Part shown: in pieces, positions 56,801 to 63,920 of the stretch
Layout: each line of letters begins with the position of its first letter
Numbering within the stretch: the stretch's first letter is position 1
Origin: Parapedobacter indicus
GTDB taxonomy: Bacteria; Bacteroidota; Bacteroidia; Sphingobacteriales; Sphingobacteriaceae
NCBI RefSeq assembly: GCF_900113765.1
Contig: NZ_FOQO01000008.1
Location: 296,285 to 360,284 of the forward strand
Length of the DNA stretch: 64,000 nucleotides
Reading direction: 5' to 3'
Notes under the pieces: model-generated
Told to the model about the DNA's origin: nothing
Databases searched by the model: none
The model's input: only the letters and a program-made list of their open reading frames with translations
Program-made: the position numbers and the translations under genes

Positions 56801-57390
56801 ATGTAGTGAAACGTAAAAACCGCCCCAGCAGAATTCAGCACAACGAAGGGAGCCAAGGGATCCGTTTCATTTGATGCAGCCAACAAGGCCGCATGCGCGT
56901 CTTTGAATGTGAGCAAACGCCGGAAAGCCCGACTGATTTTCGCGGTAATGATATCTTGTATACTTCTCTGATAATCAGATTCTTCTACCAACTTCACACA
57001 CTGGTCGTCAACCGTCTTAACCAGCGTATATAACAAATCGAATAAATATTTAAAGCACTGTTTGGCCTGTCCCACTTCCTCGGCTCTGACGGCCAACCGA
57101 ATACGTTTCACGAGCGATTTATAATAATCGGTGAAGGTAATGGGATCAATCGATGCCAATATTGCGAGGGCTACACTCAGGTCGGGTTGGACAAAGGGTT
57201 CCCAAGTTCCCTTGGCCTTATTTCCGTTATCGAAATAGGTAACTTGGGCTGCATAACGTTGCATAAACAATAGCAGATCGCGCAATTCCCGTTCGTCCAC
57301 CTTGGCAAAATCAGGCGACAGCGCCGCCAGCGATCGGTTATATCGCCCGGTTCCTTCACGGATTAAGTTATTTTTATCTGAACATGCCAT
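53824..57390 (-). CDS. Afp11-like giant baseplate protein (baseplate J/gp47 fold)
   Basis: A 1188-aa protein, the largest wedge component together with its Afp12-like neighbour. The N-terminal ALSPDFAKVDERELRDLLLF with VTYFDNGNKAKGTWEPF is typical of Afp11/PVC11. The C-terminal part holds the gp6/J-like segment PGAAFYTRVSERLRHKQRAI followed by TLWDYEHLVLEQFPSIYKAKC, and LYFNPLR-style loops end near SILVSYANETIRHQIRVLQN. It has no membrane segments. It starts 3 bp after the gp25 gene. Confidence 0.86.
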   Translation of the reverse strand: MACSDKNNLIREGTGRYNRSLAALSPDFAKVDERELRDLLLFMQRYAAQVTYFDNGNKAKGTWEPFVQPDLSVALAILASIDPITFTDYYKSLVKRIRLAVRAEEVGQAKQCFKYLFDLLYTLVKTVDDQCVKLVEESDYQRSIQDIITAKISRAFRRLLTFKDAHAALLAASNETDPLAPFVVLNSAGAVFTFHYIDTEATEALNLMIPDTDDGSKIHFIVHHNLFQQQLKTVFAGISSATVKAETLFDKSVGNYRNHKPHMALLLTFLQLFRHAQIQLNEYGRKHLEYYYRDVLQLKSRKADPDYAHLVFDLHTRTANHLLKAGTLFKGGQDQSGNSLVYRLSQDTVLNQAKVGAVHSLKKANGTLYVTAHSNEAQPFLFGEAGAPLASIGFAVASNLLFLKGGERTITLSIRFKSLARIRKGNSIDNLVFRTLLTGEKGWLEDQVTANYQPQRGELTFSITVDGGKEAIRSYEEKIHQRDMQVSLPLLLVYFDQEASGFAYDTLAEQLVDTVQIAVAVRGYKDFVLSNDVGLLDGSKPFKPFGDLPRRNAGFYIGSDELFQKPLTALTLTMDMPASFSASYLQRGTWNPLAVTTVGEEHTLKLPGRPIQATIPTAQSRRAYGSGERDGYIRLSLNSDQYSLSSFMDSLTQSFNDTRMMKIPRETSVAIEGFFAEQAGTKVQARGLTAAKEINIDKTASAVSLDIAQQEILKTLTLATQFEGFRMVRNSTPTPRELIVGDFEASYTAVDTVAFLPQSQKSAFFHLYPFGYKQVTNNKLLGLLPRFSNQGELLIGMTQVTSPKTISVLFEVVEGSSNPLKPSENLSWYYLDYENNWKVFDKAMLIDRTLNLTRTGIVTVSFPSDATYAGTMMPPGMLWLKVAVQGQIDAVCKLRAITAQAGQVELVQDEINNVYFTEIRPKGSIAKLLVSDAAIKGINQPADSFGGRPAEPGAAFYTRVSERLRHKQRAITLWDYEHLVLEQFPSIYKAKCINRAGFVNHNGMTEFCENYPGHVTLVTIPDLSKSTFANPLRPYTPIGTLVDITNYLKKISNPFVTLHVRNPQFEEIQLEFDVMLLPNMDAAFYLNQLNDDIEHFLCPWAFDTAKQISFGGKMQKSTLVDFIDERPYVHAVSDFKMHHIIRNEDNAVQTANYDIEEIVASSARSILVSYANETIRHQIRVLQNCECV

Positions 57391-57393
57391 GTT

Positions 57394-57813
57394 TTATCGT
57401 TTTACTTCGGTGCCTTCCTGGATATAGAAAGGAAAAACATAATTGAATCGTGAATTGGTTGAGCGTATCGTATACTCGATATTTATGAGAATACGTCCCT
57501 CCATTTCCCCCGTATCTATCAATTCGATTTTATCGACCGCGATACGCGGCTCGTGGTACAATATGGCTGTCTGTATTAAGTCTTTCATATAGGTTTTCAT
57601 GGTCGTCGTTAATGGCTCGAATAGCAATTCATCCAGATTGCAGCCATAATTGGGAAGCATTACCCGTTCACCGGGCCGGGTCGACAGCAGGATTTCAAGG
57701 CTGCTCCGGATATCCTCCCCGTCGCTCAGCATCTCAACGCTTCCACCTTCGTTGTCAAACTGCGGCGGGAAGCTCCATCCGGTACCCAAAAAGGATTTGT
57801 GCAACTTATCCAT
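57394..57813 (-). CDS. gp25-like baseplate wedge protein (Afp9-like)
   Basis: A 139-aa GPW/gp25-family protein. Key segments: FLGTGWSFPPQFDNEG, SLEILLSTRPGERVMLPNYG and CNLDELLFEPLT, the standard gp25/TssE-like core that starts sheath polymerisation. The ending YVFPFYIQEGTEVKR is complete. It lies between the PAAR and Afp11-like genes with 3-bp gaps. Confidence 0.92.
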   Translation of the reverse strand: MDKLHKSFLGTGWSFPPQFDNEGGSVEMLSDGEDIRSSLEILLSTRPGERVMLPNYGCNLDELLFEPLTTTMKTYMKDLIQTAILYHEPRIAVDKIELIDTGEMEGRILINIEYTIRSTNSRFNYVFPFYIQEGTEVKR

Positions 57814-57816
57814 CAG

Positions 57817-58104
57817 TTATCCTCCTATTAATACGGTGCCACAGCCGCTTGTAATCACCCCTCCATGAACCGTCGGATCGCCCATCCGCGCGGCGGGAAG
57901 CCCACCGATAAGCACGGTGGCCGATCCCTTCACAATCGCATTCGGAGGTCCCGGGCAGGCACAGAGATCGCCCATCCTTGCGGCAGGTAACCCTCCGATC
58001 AGGACAGTTGGGCAACCGGCGGGCAATACCATTCCGCCCACATGCGGATTCGGGCTGCTCATCGGGCAGGTATGCATATCAGTGACTCTTGCAGCTAAGC
58101 TCAT
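57817..58104 (-). CDS. PAAR-domain spike-tip protein (Afp10-like)
   Basis: A 95-aa PAAR protein. It opens with AARVTDMHTCP, with the zinc-binding His/Cys. The motif TVLIGGLPAARMGD occurs twice and a third partial copy TVLIGG ends the protein, giving the threefold-like internal repeats of PAAR cones. It caps the VgrG-like spike and sharpens the tip. No toxic extension is fused. Confidence 0.93.
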   Translation of the reverse strand: MSLAARVTDMHTCPMSSPNPHVGGMVLPAGCPTVLIGGLPAARMGDLCACPGPPNAIVKGSATVLIGGLPAARMGDPTVHGGVITSGCGTVLIGG

Positions 58105-58110
58105 GATCGA

Positions 58111-59862
58111 CTAATTTATTTTCACCAAGGATCCTTTTATTTCAGTGATGCCTGAACTCGCCACGCTTAGCGATCCATTTGCCGATAGCTCGGCGGTGGC
58201 TTCCGCTTTGATCGTCAGCTGAGGAGCCGATATCGATAGCGAAGACACGGCTTCCAACGTCAAATCTTTGGCCGAAGACAGGGTTATCCCACCGTCATCC
58301 AATACGAGCTTATTGCCCGTCGCATCTTCCAGGCTGCACAATCCGTTGGCATCATCCAATGTCAGTTTCCGTCCTCCGGGCGTTTCAATAGAAACGCGTT
58401 TGTCCCCATCGTGGAAAAGCACTTTTATTTCTGAACGGGACACATAACCCTTTTCGTTATTTTCATCGGCTGCTGCGATGGGCGACGGGTTTGCTCCGCT
58501 ATGCAGCATTCCCAACACCACGGGGTAGTTTGGATCGTCACCCAAGAAACCGACAATCACTTCATCGTTTATTTCCGGCAAGAAGAACGTTCCCCGGTTA
58601 TTGCCCGCATCCAAGGTTGCCAAACGTGCATAAATTCCATCTTCTGCCATACCGATGATCGGCAAGCGTACCCGGATTCGCCCTTTTCCTGCCGGATCAA
58701 TAAGATCCGTCACCACGCCTACGTGCAATCCCTGCGTAGCCACATATTGCCCGGAGAATGAAACCGGATGTTCAGGAAAGATTTTTTCCGAAAAGAAGGC
58801 TTCTTCCCAGCCCAGTGTCGCTTCGGTCATCCAGTTACCTTCGCCAATTTCATGCTGCACACCGGAAACAAATACCTTTCCGTTGAATTGATCTCCCAAT
58901 CCGGTTAAGGTGACATACGCCCCCGGAACCACCGCCGATTCTCCCGAAAACTTAACTTTACCCTTGATCTTAGCGAGTGATTGCCGTACTTTTTTCGCGT
59001 TCGCCAGTTGCTGCAATTCCTGAACCGACATTCCGCCCGATAGACGCATCTCAAACGCCTGCCCCATCACTTCGGCCAATTCATCTGCGGATTGATCTCC
59101 CGCATACGCAGACAGCCCCGCTTCCCCCTCAGATTCTTCGATATCTTGAACCGACTGATCCCACGCATAACCTAGCACAGCTGTAGACTGTGTCCGTGCG
59201 TCGACGATTGCCTCAAGTGATACGATATTGCTTCCGAACGTGAGGGTCAATACCGAATCTCCGTCGGTGCCTGCCTTCGCGATCACAATTTTCCCTTCGT
59301 TTACCGAATAATACAATCCGTTCACATCCAATCGAGTCATCATGAAATCCCAATCGCTGACCTGGTTCTGGAGCAACTGCTCGTGCACCACATCGGTTGT
59401 GATCATCTCATAATCACTGATACCGCTTTCTGCAAGCAATTGCTCCGCCACGTCTCTATCCTTCATATTTGTATAGTAGCGGCTTTTTTTGCCCAGCGTC
59501 ATCCGTACCGTCTCGTGTTTACAGGTGACCATCAACAACGATCCGGATTCCTGTATCTGGTGGCTATTTGCAACAACAATTCCCTTGAATATTGTTGCAT
59601 TGTCGCCGTCATATCCCACTTTAATTTCAATGAATTTTCCGGGTGCCAGCCATCGGCTCCCGCTCACCTCAAAATCCTGCTCGGCGACACTGCCATCGGC
59701 TATCGTTAGGGTTGCCGTCGGAATTTTATTCAGTGCGCTGTCGATATGGATCTCGACAACAGGTACCACCCCGGGCAGTTCATCAGCCGCTGTGAGCACC
59801 GCACTGCTTCCACAAAGAATCGTATAGGTAACCAAATCCCGGTTTTTGGGGGCTGTCGGCAT
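58111..59862 (-). CDS. VgrG-like central spike/hub protein (Afp8-like)
   Basis: A 583-aa spike protein. The N-terminal two thirds is a gpD/gp27-like hub (EIHIDSALNKIPTATLTIAD, FMMTRLDVNGLYYSVNEGK). A gp5-type OB-fold follows: GRIRVRLPIIGMAEDGIYAR then FFLPEINDEVIVGFLGDDPN and YPVVLGMLHSGANPSP. The C-terminus is a short beta-helix (KLTLDDANGLCSLEDATGNK ... SLSVASSGITEIKG) that would carry the PAAR cone. It is of the usual VgrG length, without an effector extension. Confidence 0.93.
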   Translation of the reverse strand: MPTAPKNRDLVTYTILCGSSAVLTAADELPGVVPVVEIHIDSALNKIPTATLTIADGSVAEQDFEVSGSRWLAPGKFIEIKVGYDGDNATIFKGIVVANSHQIQESGSLLMVTCKHETVRMTLGKKSRYYTNMKDRDVAEQLLAESGISDYEMITTDVVHEQLLQNQVSDWDFMMTRLDVNGLYYSVNEGKIVIAKAGTDGDSVLTLTFGSNIVSLEAIVDARTQSTAVLGYAWDQSVQDIEESEGEAGLSAYAGDQSADELAEVMGQAFEMRLSGGMSVQELQQLANAKKVRQSLAKIKGKVKFSGESAVVPGAYVTLTGLGDQFNGKVFVSGVQHEIGEGNWMTEATLGWEEAFFSEKIFPEHPVSFSGQYVATQGLHVGVVTDLIDPAGKGRIRVRLPIIGMAEDGIYARLATLDAGNNRGTFFLPEINDEVIVGFLGDDPNYPVVLGMLHSGANPSPIAAADENNEKGYVSRSEIKVLFHDGDKRVSIETPGGRKLTLDDANGLCSLEDATGNKLVLDDGGITLSSAKDLTLEAVSSLSISAPQLTIKAEATAELSANGSLSVASSGITEIKGSLVKIN

Positions 59863-59866
59863 GGCT

Positions 59867-60586
59867 TTATTGTTTTTCTAAGGGTGGAAAATAGAGTTTG
59901 CTACCCGGTTTGATGTTTCGGAAGCTATCCAGTTCATTGAAGAAGGCCACGTCAACGTAAAATTCGTTTCGCGCATAAATCTGCTCCGTTATCCGGTCAA
60001 TGCGATCGGTTTCTACAAAAATTCGCTCATGGGTGATATCGGAGCTCTGCTTGTTTTCAATCGCCTCACGGAGTTCATCTTCGATGCTTTCCGTAAAAGC
60101 GCATTTTGCCACCGCGCGTATCGGTGTCCCGTCGGTTGCAAATACTTTATACTCAATATCAATTTGGTTCAGTACTCCCTTGAACAGTAGTGTACCCCAG
60201 TGTATTTTGAGGTAATACGGACGATGAGTGTCGCCTTTAAATTCAATGATCTTTTTCTTAAAGCCTTCCAATTGTTCGGCCACGGATACGGGTTTTGCAA
60301 ATGGATTAGCTACAGAGATATTCAATATGGATGCATTTTTGACCACCCCGGTGCTGTCAAATAGAAAATCAAACGTAAACTTCTGAGGTTTGATCTTATT
60401 GAATTTCATTTTCACAGAAGATCGTCCCCCTGCCTGTGTATCGTCATATTCAAACTCATACTTACAAGTGTAGGAAGCCGGATTAATGAGTGCGCTGAAT
60501 TTTTCACCCGGTGCTTTCCGGGTGAAAGCCGCATCGAGGTACGGTTCCACATAAAGTTTCTCTGCAGATGTAAGGTCCCCAAACAT
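59867..60586 (-). CDS. LysM-containing baseplate hub protein (Afp7-like)
   Basis: A 239-aa protein. The N-terminal part is beta-rich (KFSALINPASYTCKYEFEYD, KIKPQKFTFDFLFDSTG). The C-terminal LysM-like segment is IDRITEQIYARNEFYVDVAF then FNELDSFRNIKPGSKLYFPP. In Afp/PVC and phage tails such proteins clamp the hub below the first tube ring. Its ATG overlaps the stop of the DUF5908 gene (TAATG). Confidence 0.88.
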   Translation of the reverse strand: MFGDLTSAEKLYVEPYLDAAFTRKAPGEKFSALINPASYTCKYEFEYDDTQAGGRSSVKMKFNKIKPQKFTFDFLFDSTGVVKNASILNISVANPFAKPVSVAEQLEGFKKKIIEFKGDTHRPYYLKIHWGTLLFKGVLNQIDIEYKVFATDGTPIRAVAKCAFTESIEDELREAIENKQSSDITHERIFVETDRIDRITEQIYARNEFYVDVAFFNELDSFRNIKPGSKLYFPPLEKQ

Positions 60587-60750
60587 TATCGTTCATTTTT
60601 TTGTCCCAATTTTTGCAGAAGTTTCCGAAGTACTTCGTCAGCGATCTCCCGCTTTAACTTTGCGATATTCATCGGCTCCCTTGGCTGGAGTGACGACTGG
60701 TCGGCCACAACGACTGCTTTGACATACAGTTCTTTGATTTCGATGGGCAT
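60586..60750 (-). CDS. DUF5908 small eCIS protein
   Basis: A 54-aa protein in the gap between the tube and LysM genes. The start at 60750 gives MPIEIKELYVKAVVVADQSS, which matches the opening of the DUF5908 family. It continues with helical MNIAKLKREIADEVLRKLLQ and ends KLGQKNER. The stop overlaps the next ATG by one base (TAATG). DUF5908 proteins recur at this position in Bacteroidota eCIS clusters; the role is unknown, perhaps a baseplate or tube chaperone. Confidence 0.8.
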   Translation of the reverse strand: MPIEIKELYVKAVVVADQSSLQPREPMNIAKLKREIADEVLRKLLQKLGQKNER

Positions 60751-60760
60751 AATCTTGTAG

Positions 60761-61252
60761 TTAAATACTTACAGACCCACTGATGCTTCCTGCGGCAGAC
60801 AATAGCGAATCCACACTGATGATATTGAAATACTGATAACTTAGCGTTATACTCTCTACAACCACACTGCTTTTCTCCGCATCAAAAGCAGATACTGACC
60901 ACTTCTTTGGAATTGCGTTGACCACATACCACGCCTGTATGGGCACGTGCTGATCGTTCAACAACGCAATCAGGATATTCACGGGTTCAAAAACAAAATT
61001 CTCAAACGCATTCTTGCACCACATTAATATCCCTGAGCCGATGAACATTCCGCGTTTCAATACCAAATCGCTGTATTGAGCTTTTACAGGCAGCTCCCAA
61101 GTAAAGCGGTTTTGACCTCCTTCGGTAAAAGGTTCCATTTCCATAGTCATTTCCAGGCCTGTCACTTCCTGAAAACGGAAGTCATTGGGCGTCTGCGGAA
61201 ACAGCTCGAACGTCACCGAAAAGTGAAAGCCAACGGGAGGATATGCAAACAT
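60761..61252 (-). CDS. Tail tube protein, tube initiator type (Afp5-like)
   Basis: A 163-aa tube-fold protein: GFHFSVTFELFPQTPNDFRF, EVTGLEMTMEMEPFTEGG, LVLKRGMFIGSGILMWCKN and VQAWYVVNAIPKKWSVSAF-like ending. It resembles the gp19/tube family but differs from the adjacent 144-aa tube protein. In Afp/PVC the second tube type joins the baseplate hub to the main tube, so I assign it as the initiator. It overlaps the upstream tube gene by one base. Confidence 0.88.
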   Translation of the reverse strand: MFAYPPVGFHFSVTFELFPQTPNDFRFQEVTGLEMTMEMEPFTEGGQNRFTWELPVKAQYSDLVLKRGMFIGSGILMWCKNAFENFVFEPVNILIALLNDQHVPIQAWYVVNAIPKKWSVSAFDAEKSSVVVESITLSYQYFNIISVDSLLSAAGSISGSVSI

Positions 61253-61686
61253 TACCCTTCATTTTGAATGGTCAAACCTTCGTGTGCAATCTCGATGGTC
61301 TCGATGGCCACATCATTTCCAGTGGAGTTGAGGTCGGTCGACTGGACTTTAAGGGGCCAGGCATTTTTTATTTTCCAGACCACCACCGGTGCATGCGCTT
61401 CATCCAGCAATGAAATGATGAGATCCCGGCGTTCGATGGTATTGAGGGCCACCGTATTCCACCAATTGTAAAAATCGTTGTCGCCCTTAAAAATGCCCCG
61501 TTTCATCGTGATATTTGAAAAACTCTGTAGCCCAGGCATCTTGATTTTGTGGTATTCCGGGCTTGCACCATCGCGGTATTCAAGCGGCTCGATGGATACG
61601 TCCAAGCCCGATACTTCGCTGAAACCGATCTTTGCTCCACCCCATTCTACTTGGAAGTGAAACTTTGGAAGAGGATAATTTGCCAT
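61252..61686 (-). CDS. Main tail tube protein (Afp1-like)
   Basis: A 144-aa protein with the conserved tube segments FHFQVEWGGAKIGFSEVSGLD divided as FHFQVEWGGAKIG and FSEVSGLDVSIEPLEYRDG, then MPGLQSFSNITMKRGIFKGD, WWNTVALNTIERRDLIISLL, VWKIKNAWPLKVQSTDLNST and IETIEIAHEGL. It forms the hexameric rings of the inner tube that carry cargo. The gene is between sheath and initiator, as in other eCIS. Confidence 0.93.
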   Translation of the reverse strand: MANYPLPKFHFQVEWGGAKIGFSEVSGLDVSIEPLEYRDGASPEYHKIKMPGLQSFSNITMKRGIFKGDNDFYNWWNTVALNTIERRDLIISLLDEAHAPVVVWKIKNAWPLKVQSTDLNSTGNDVAIETIEIAHEGLTIQNEG

Positions 61687-61733
61687 TGTATTTCTGATTT
61701 ATAGATTCAACATTAATTGGCCAGGTTACGTTA

Positions 61734-63152
61734 CTACGATTCCTGCATTTTATGCGAAAACCTTAAGATAATAAACTCTGCAGGGCGTACTGCCGCCATG
61801 CCAATCTCAACAATTAATTTGCCGTCGAGGATATCCTGTGCAGTCATGGTCTGATTTAAGCCACATCGTACGTAAAACGCATGCTCGGGCTTACTGCCCG
61901 CCAAGGCCCCTTGTCGCCACAGCAGAGTCAGGTAATTTTCAAGCATAGCCCGTACCTTTACCCACGTGTTGGCATCGTTAGGTTCAAAAACAAACTGCAG
62001 GGTTGCCTTCTTAGCCGATTCTTCGACTGTGATGAACAGCCTCCTAACGTTCACATAGCGCCATTCGTTATCGTTTCCCGCTAGGGTACGCGCACCCCAT
62101 ACCAGAAATCCTTTCCCCTGAAACGAACGTATCGCATTTACCGATTTTCCCGTTGTAGCATCCATATTCATCGATCCTTGCTCGGCATCAGAAATATTGG
62201 TACTTAGTCCGTATACCGAATTGACCGATACATTCGCAGGAGCTTTCCAAACCCCTCGGGAACCATCCACACGGGCGTAGATACCTGCCATGGCCGCTGC
62301 AGGAGGCAACGTAGGACTCAACCTGTTATTGATGGTTTCCACACATAAACTATAAATTGCTGTCTGTGTAGTTTTCAATGTATTCAGTTTTACCGGCGCT
62401 GCGGCTGTCCCGTTGGTTACCACCACTACATTTACGGCCGTATCGGCATATGCATATTCAAAAGTTGTTTTTAGGTAGGGGTAGTAGACGGCTGCATAAT
62501 TTAGGTTGTCATTTTTGGTAAAATCTGCGCGAAAGCTGTTGATGGTATTTGTTACGTTAGTCCCTTCGGAATGTACGTCGACCAACGTGAATCGATCCTG
62601 CAACAAAACACATTGATCAATCGCTTTTCCTATTAACTCATAATATTTATCTTTTGCAAGCGAAAGGCCATCCGGAATTACAATTAGAGTTGGTTCATCG
62701 CTTGTTGCCAGTGCGTTTAACCCACCTTCCAACGTTGCAGGCGTAATGTTTGCGGTAGTCGCCGCCGCCGATACAATGTAGCAAGGACCGCCACCGTTTG
62801 CAAAATAAAGCCGCAGGCTGTGATACATCTTATATTTTGATACTTTATCCGCTGGCAATTCTGCTGCTGCTGAAAGTGCGGATACAATTGAGCCATCAGT
62901 CGTTTGCTGGACGGTCACTTTGATATCGGTCTGATTTTCGGGCCCACCGAAATACTGTTCATACTCCTTGAGTGAAAACACCTTGGTAGGTTTATTAATC
63001 AACGACTCTCCCAATTCGTCTTCGGCCTTTTGTGTATGGCCAATAAAAGCTGGAATCGCTGTTTCTACCTGAGCCACCGAAGGTGGAAACAAGGGTATTT
63101 CATTCACATATACCCCCGGAGTTTTGATCGCTGTTTCATTGATTTGTGCCAT
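61734..63152 (-). CDS. Contractile sheath protein (Afp2-like)
   Basis: A 472-aa phage-tail sheath protein. N-terminal KTPGVYVNEIPLFPPSVAQV and ETAIPAFIGHTQKAEDE are typical. Middle LRLYFANGGGPCYIVSAAAT, then the C-terminal RTLAGNDNEWRYVNVRRLFI and EPNDANTWVKVRAMLENYLT, followed by GLNQTMTAQDI and VRPAEFIILRFSHKM. This is the only sheath gene in the cluster, while Afp has three paralogues. Confidence 0.94.
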   Translation of the reverse strand: MAQINETAIKTPGVYVNEIPLFPPSVAQVETAIPAFIGHTQKAEDELGESLINKPTKVFSLKEYEQYFGGPENQTDIKVTVQQTTDGSIVSALSAAAELPADKVSKYKMYHSLRLYFANGGGPCYIVSAAATTANITPATLEGGLNALATSDEPTLIVIPDGLSLAKDKYYELIGKAIDQCVLLQDRFTLVDVHSEGTNVTNTINSFRADFTKNDNLNYAAVYYPYLKTTFEYAYADTAVNVVVVTNGTAAAPVKLNTLKTTQTAIYSLCVETINNRLSPTLPPAAAMAGIYARVDGSRGVWKAPANVSVNSVYGLSTNISDAEQGSMNMDATTGKSVNAIRSFQGKGFLVWGARTLAGNDNEWRYVNVRRLFITVEESAKKATLQFVFEPNDANTWVKVRAMLENYLTLLWRQGALAGSKPEHAFYVRCGLNQTMTAQDILDGKLIVEIGMAAVRPAEFIILRFSHKMQES

Positions 63153-63176
63153 TGCTATAAAATTTTAAGTTTTTTA

Positions 63177-63728
63177 TTAATTTTTTCTCTTCAATATCGT
63201 TTCAACTTCCACGATAGGAGCAACCGGCTGCTCCTGTCGGCTGTCGATGGTTAACATGCGCATCTTGTAAAGGACGGAGGGTTGATACTTTCCTCCTAAC
63301 ATGGACCATAGTTGTTGCAACTGCTCGAATGCGAGTGTAACCAGCTCCAGGGTCAGCCGTTCGATCCCATCATCTGCGAGCTCCGCGATCTCGCTTGCGC
63401 GAAAAACAGGTTGCTTCTGAAAAAAAGCGATCACCTCCTGTAGATTCCGGATATTATTCTCATACCCAGCGCCATAGGCAGTAAATAGCAGCCAAAGGTC
63501 CAAGTGAACCGCTGGATTTTTAGGATACAATTCATCGTCAATCTTTACCACATATCGTTGCTCCCTAGCCAAGCGTACTTCCTCAATATTGACAAGGGAA
63601 ATAAGAATATCTGCATCGTGTTGCTCCTCGCTTCCACCGGTAAACTCAGCTACATTGGCTATCGCCACAGCGGGGTCAATGGTGTTATTTAGGATACGAT
63701 GAACATTCTCGATTGCAGGGTAGAGCAT
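63177..63728 (-). CDS. DUF4255/Pvc16-family cap or terminator protein (Afp16-like)
   Basis: A 183-aa protein from the ATG at 63728 (MLYPAIENVHRILN). The frame extends to 63770 but the extra residues are unlikely and contain the palindrome. The segments AVAIANVAEFTGG, DADILISLVNIEEVRLARE, NPAVHLDLWLLFTAYGAGY and LTLELVTLAFEQLQQLWSML are DUF4255/Pvc16_N features. Afp16 closes the distal end of the tube and sheath and helps fix particle length. It is the first gene of the eCIS train, as in Afp-like clusters where Afp1-5 and 16 may vary. Confidence 0.85.
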   Translation of the reverse strand: MLYPAIENVHRILNNTIDPAVAIANVAEFTGGSEEQHDADILISLVNIEEVRLAREQRYVVKIDDELYPKNPAVHLDLWLLFTAYGAGYENNIRNLQEVIAFFQKQPVFRASEIAELADDGIERLTLELVTLAFEQLQQLWSMLGGKYQPSVLYKMRMLTIDSRQEQPVAPIVEVETILKRKN

Positions 63729-63744
63729 TTTGGTGTTTGCTATC

Positions 63745-63762
63745 TTCGGCAACATCGCCGAA
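63745..63762 (-). promoter_or_regulatory. Inverted repeat in the leader of the eCIS train
   Basis: TTCGGC (63745-63750) and GCCGAA (63757-63762) are perfect 6-bp arms around a 6-base loop, 17 bp upstream of the first start codon. It may be an operator, a leader hairpin affecting translation, or chance. Confidence 0.4.
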
Positions 63763-63767
63763 CAACA

Positions 63768-63798
63768 CAAATATCAAAAGCGTTAGAAAAGCGGGCAA
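63768..63798 (-). promoter_or_regulatory. Candidate promoter of the eCIS train
   Basis: On the minus strand GATATTTG (63775-63768) matches TAnnTTTG in seven of eight positions. TTG (63798-63796) lies 20 bp upstream, close to the -33 spacing known for this phylum. It is the only promoter-like pair I see between the rRNA terminator and the first eCIS gene. Confidence 0.4.
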
Positions 63799-63875
63799 TA
63801 CCTATTTTGGTGTAATTTTACCTTCGGTTTAATTGGTATGCGTTTAGCGAAAAAAGGGATTTCACAAGAAAGGGT

Positions 63876-63913
63876 TAAAAAAACAAAAGCCCCGTTGCAT
63901 AAGCAACGGGGCT
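63876..63913 (-). terminator. rRNA operon terminator
   Basis: AGCCCCGTTGC (63888-63898) and GCAACGGGGCT (63903-63913) form a perfect 11-bp stem with the loop ATAA. On the minus strand the hairpin is followed by TTTTGTTTTTTT. It lies just past the 5S rRNA 3' end. Confidence 0.92.
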
Positions 63914-63920
63914 CTGAATG

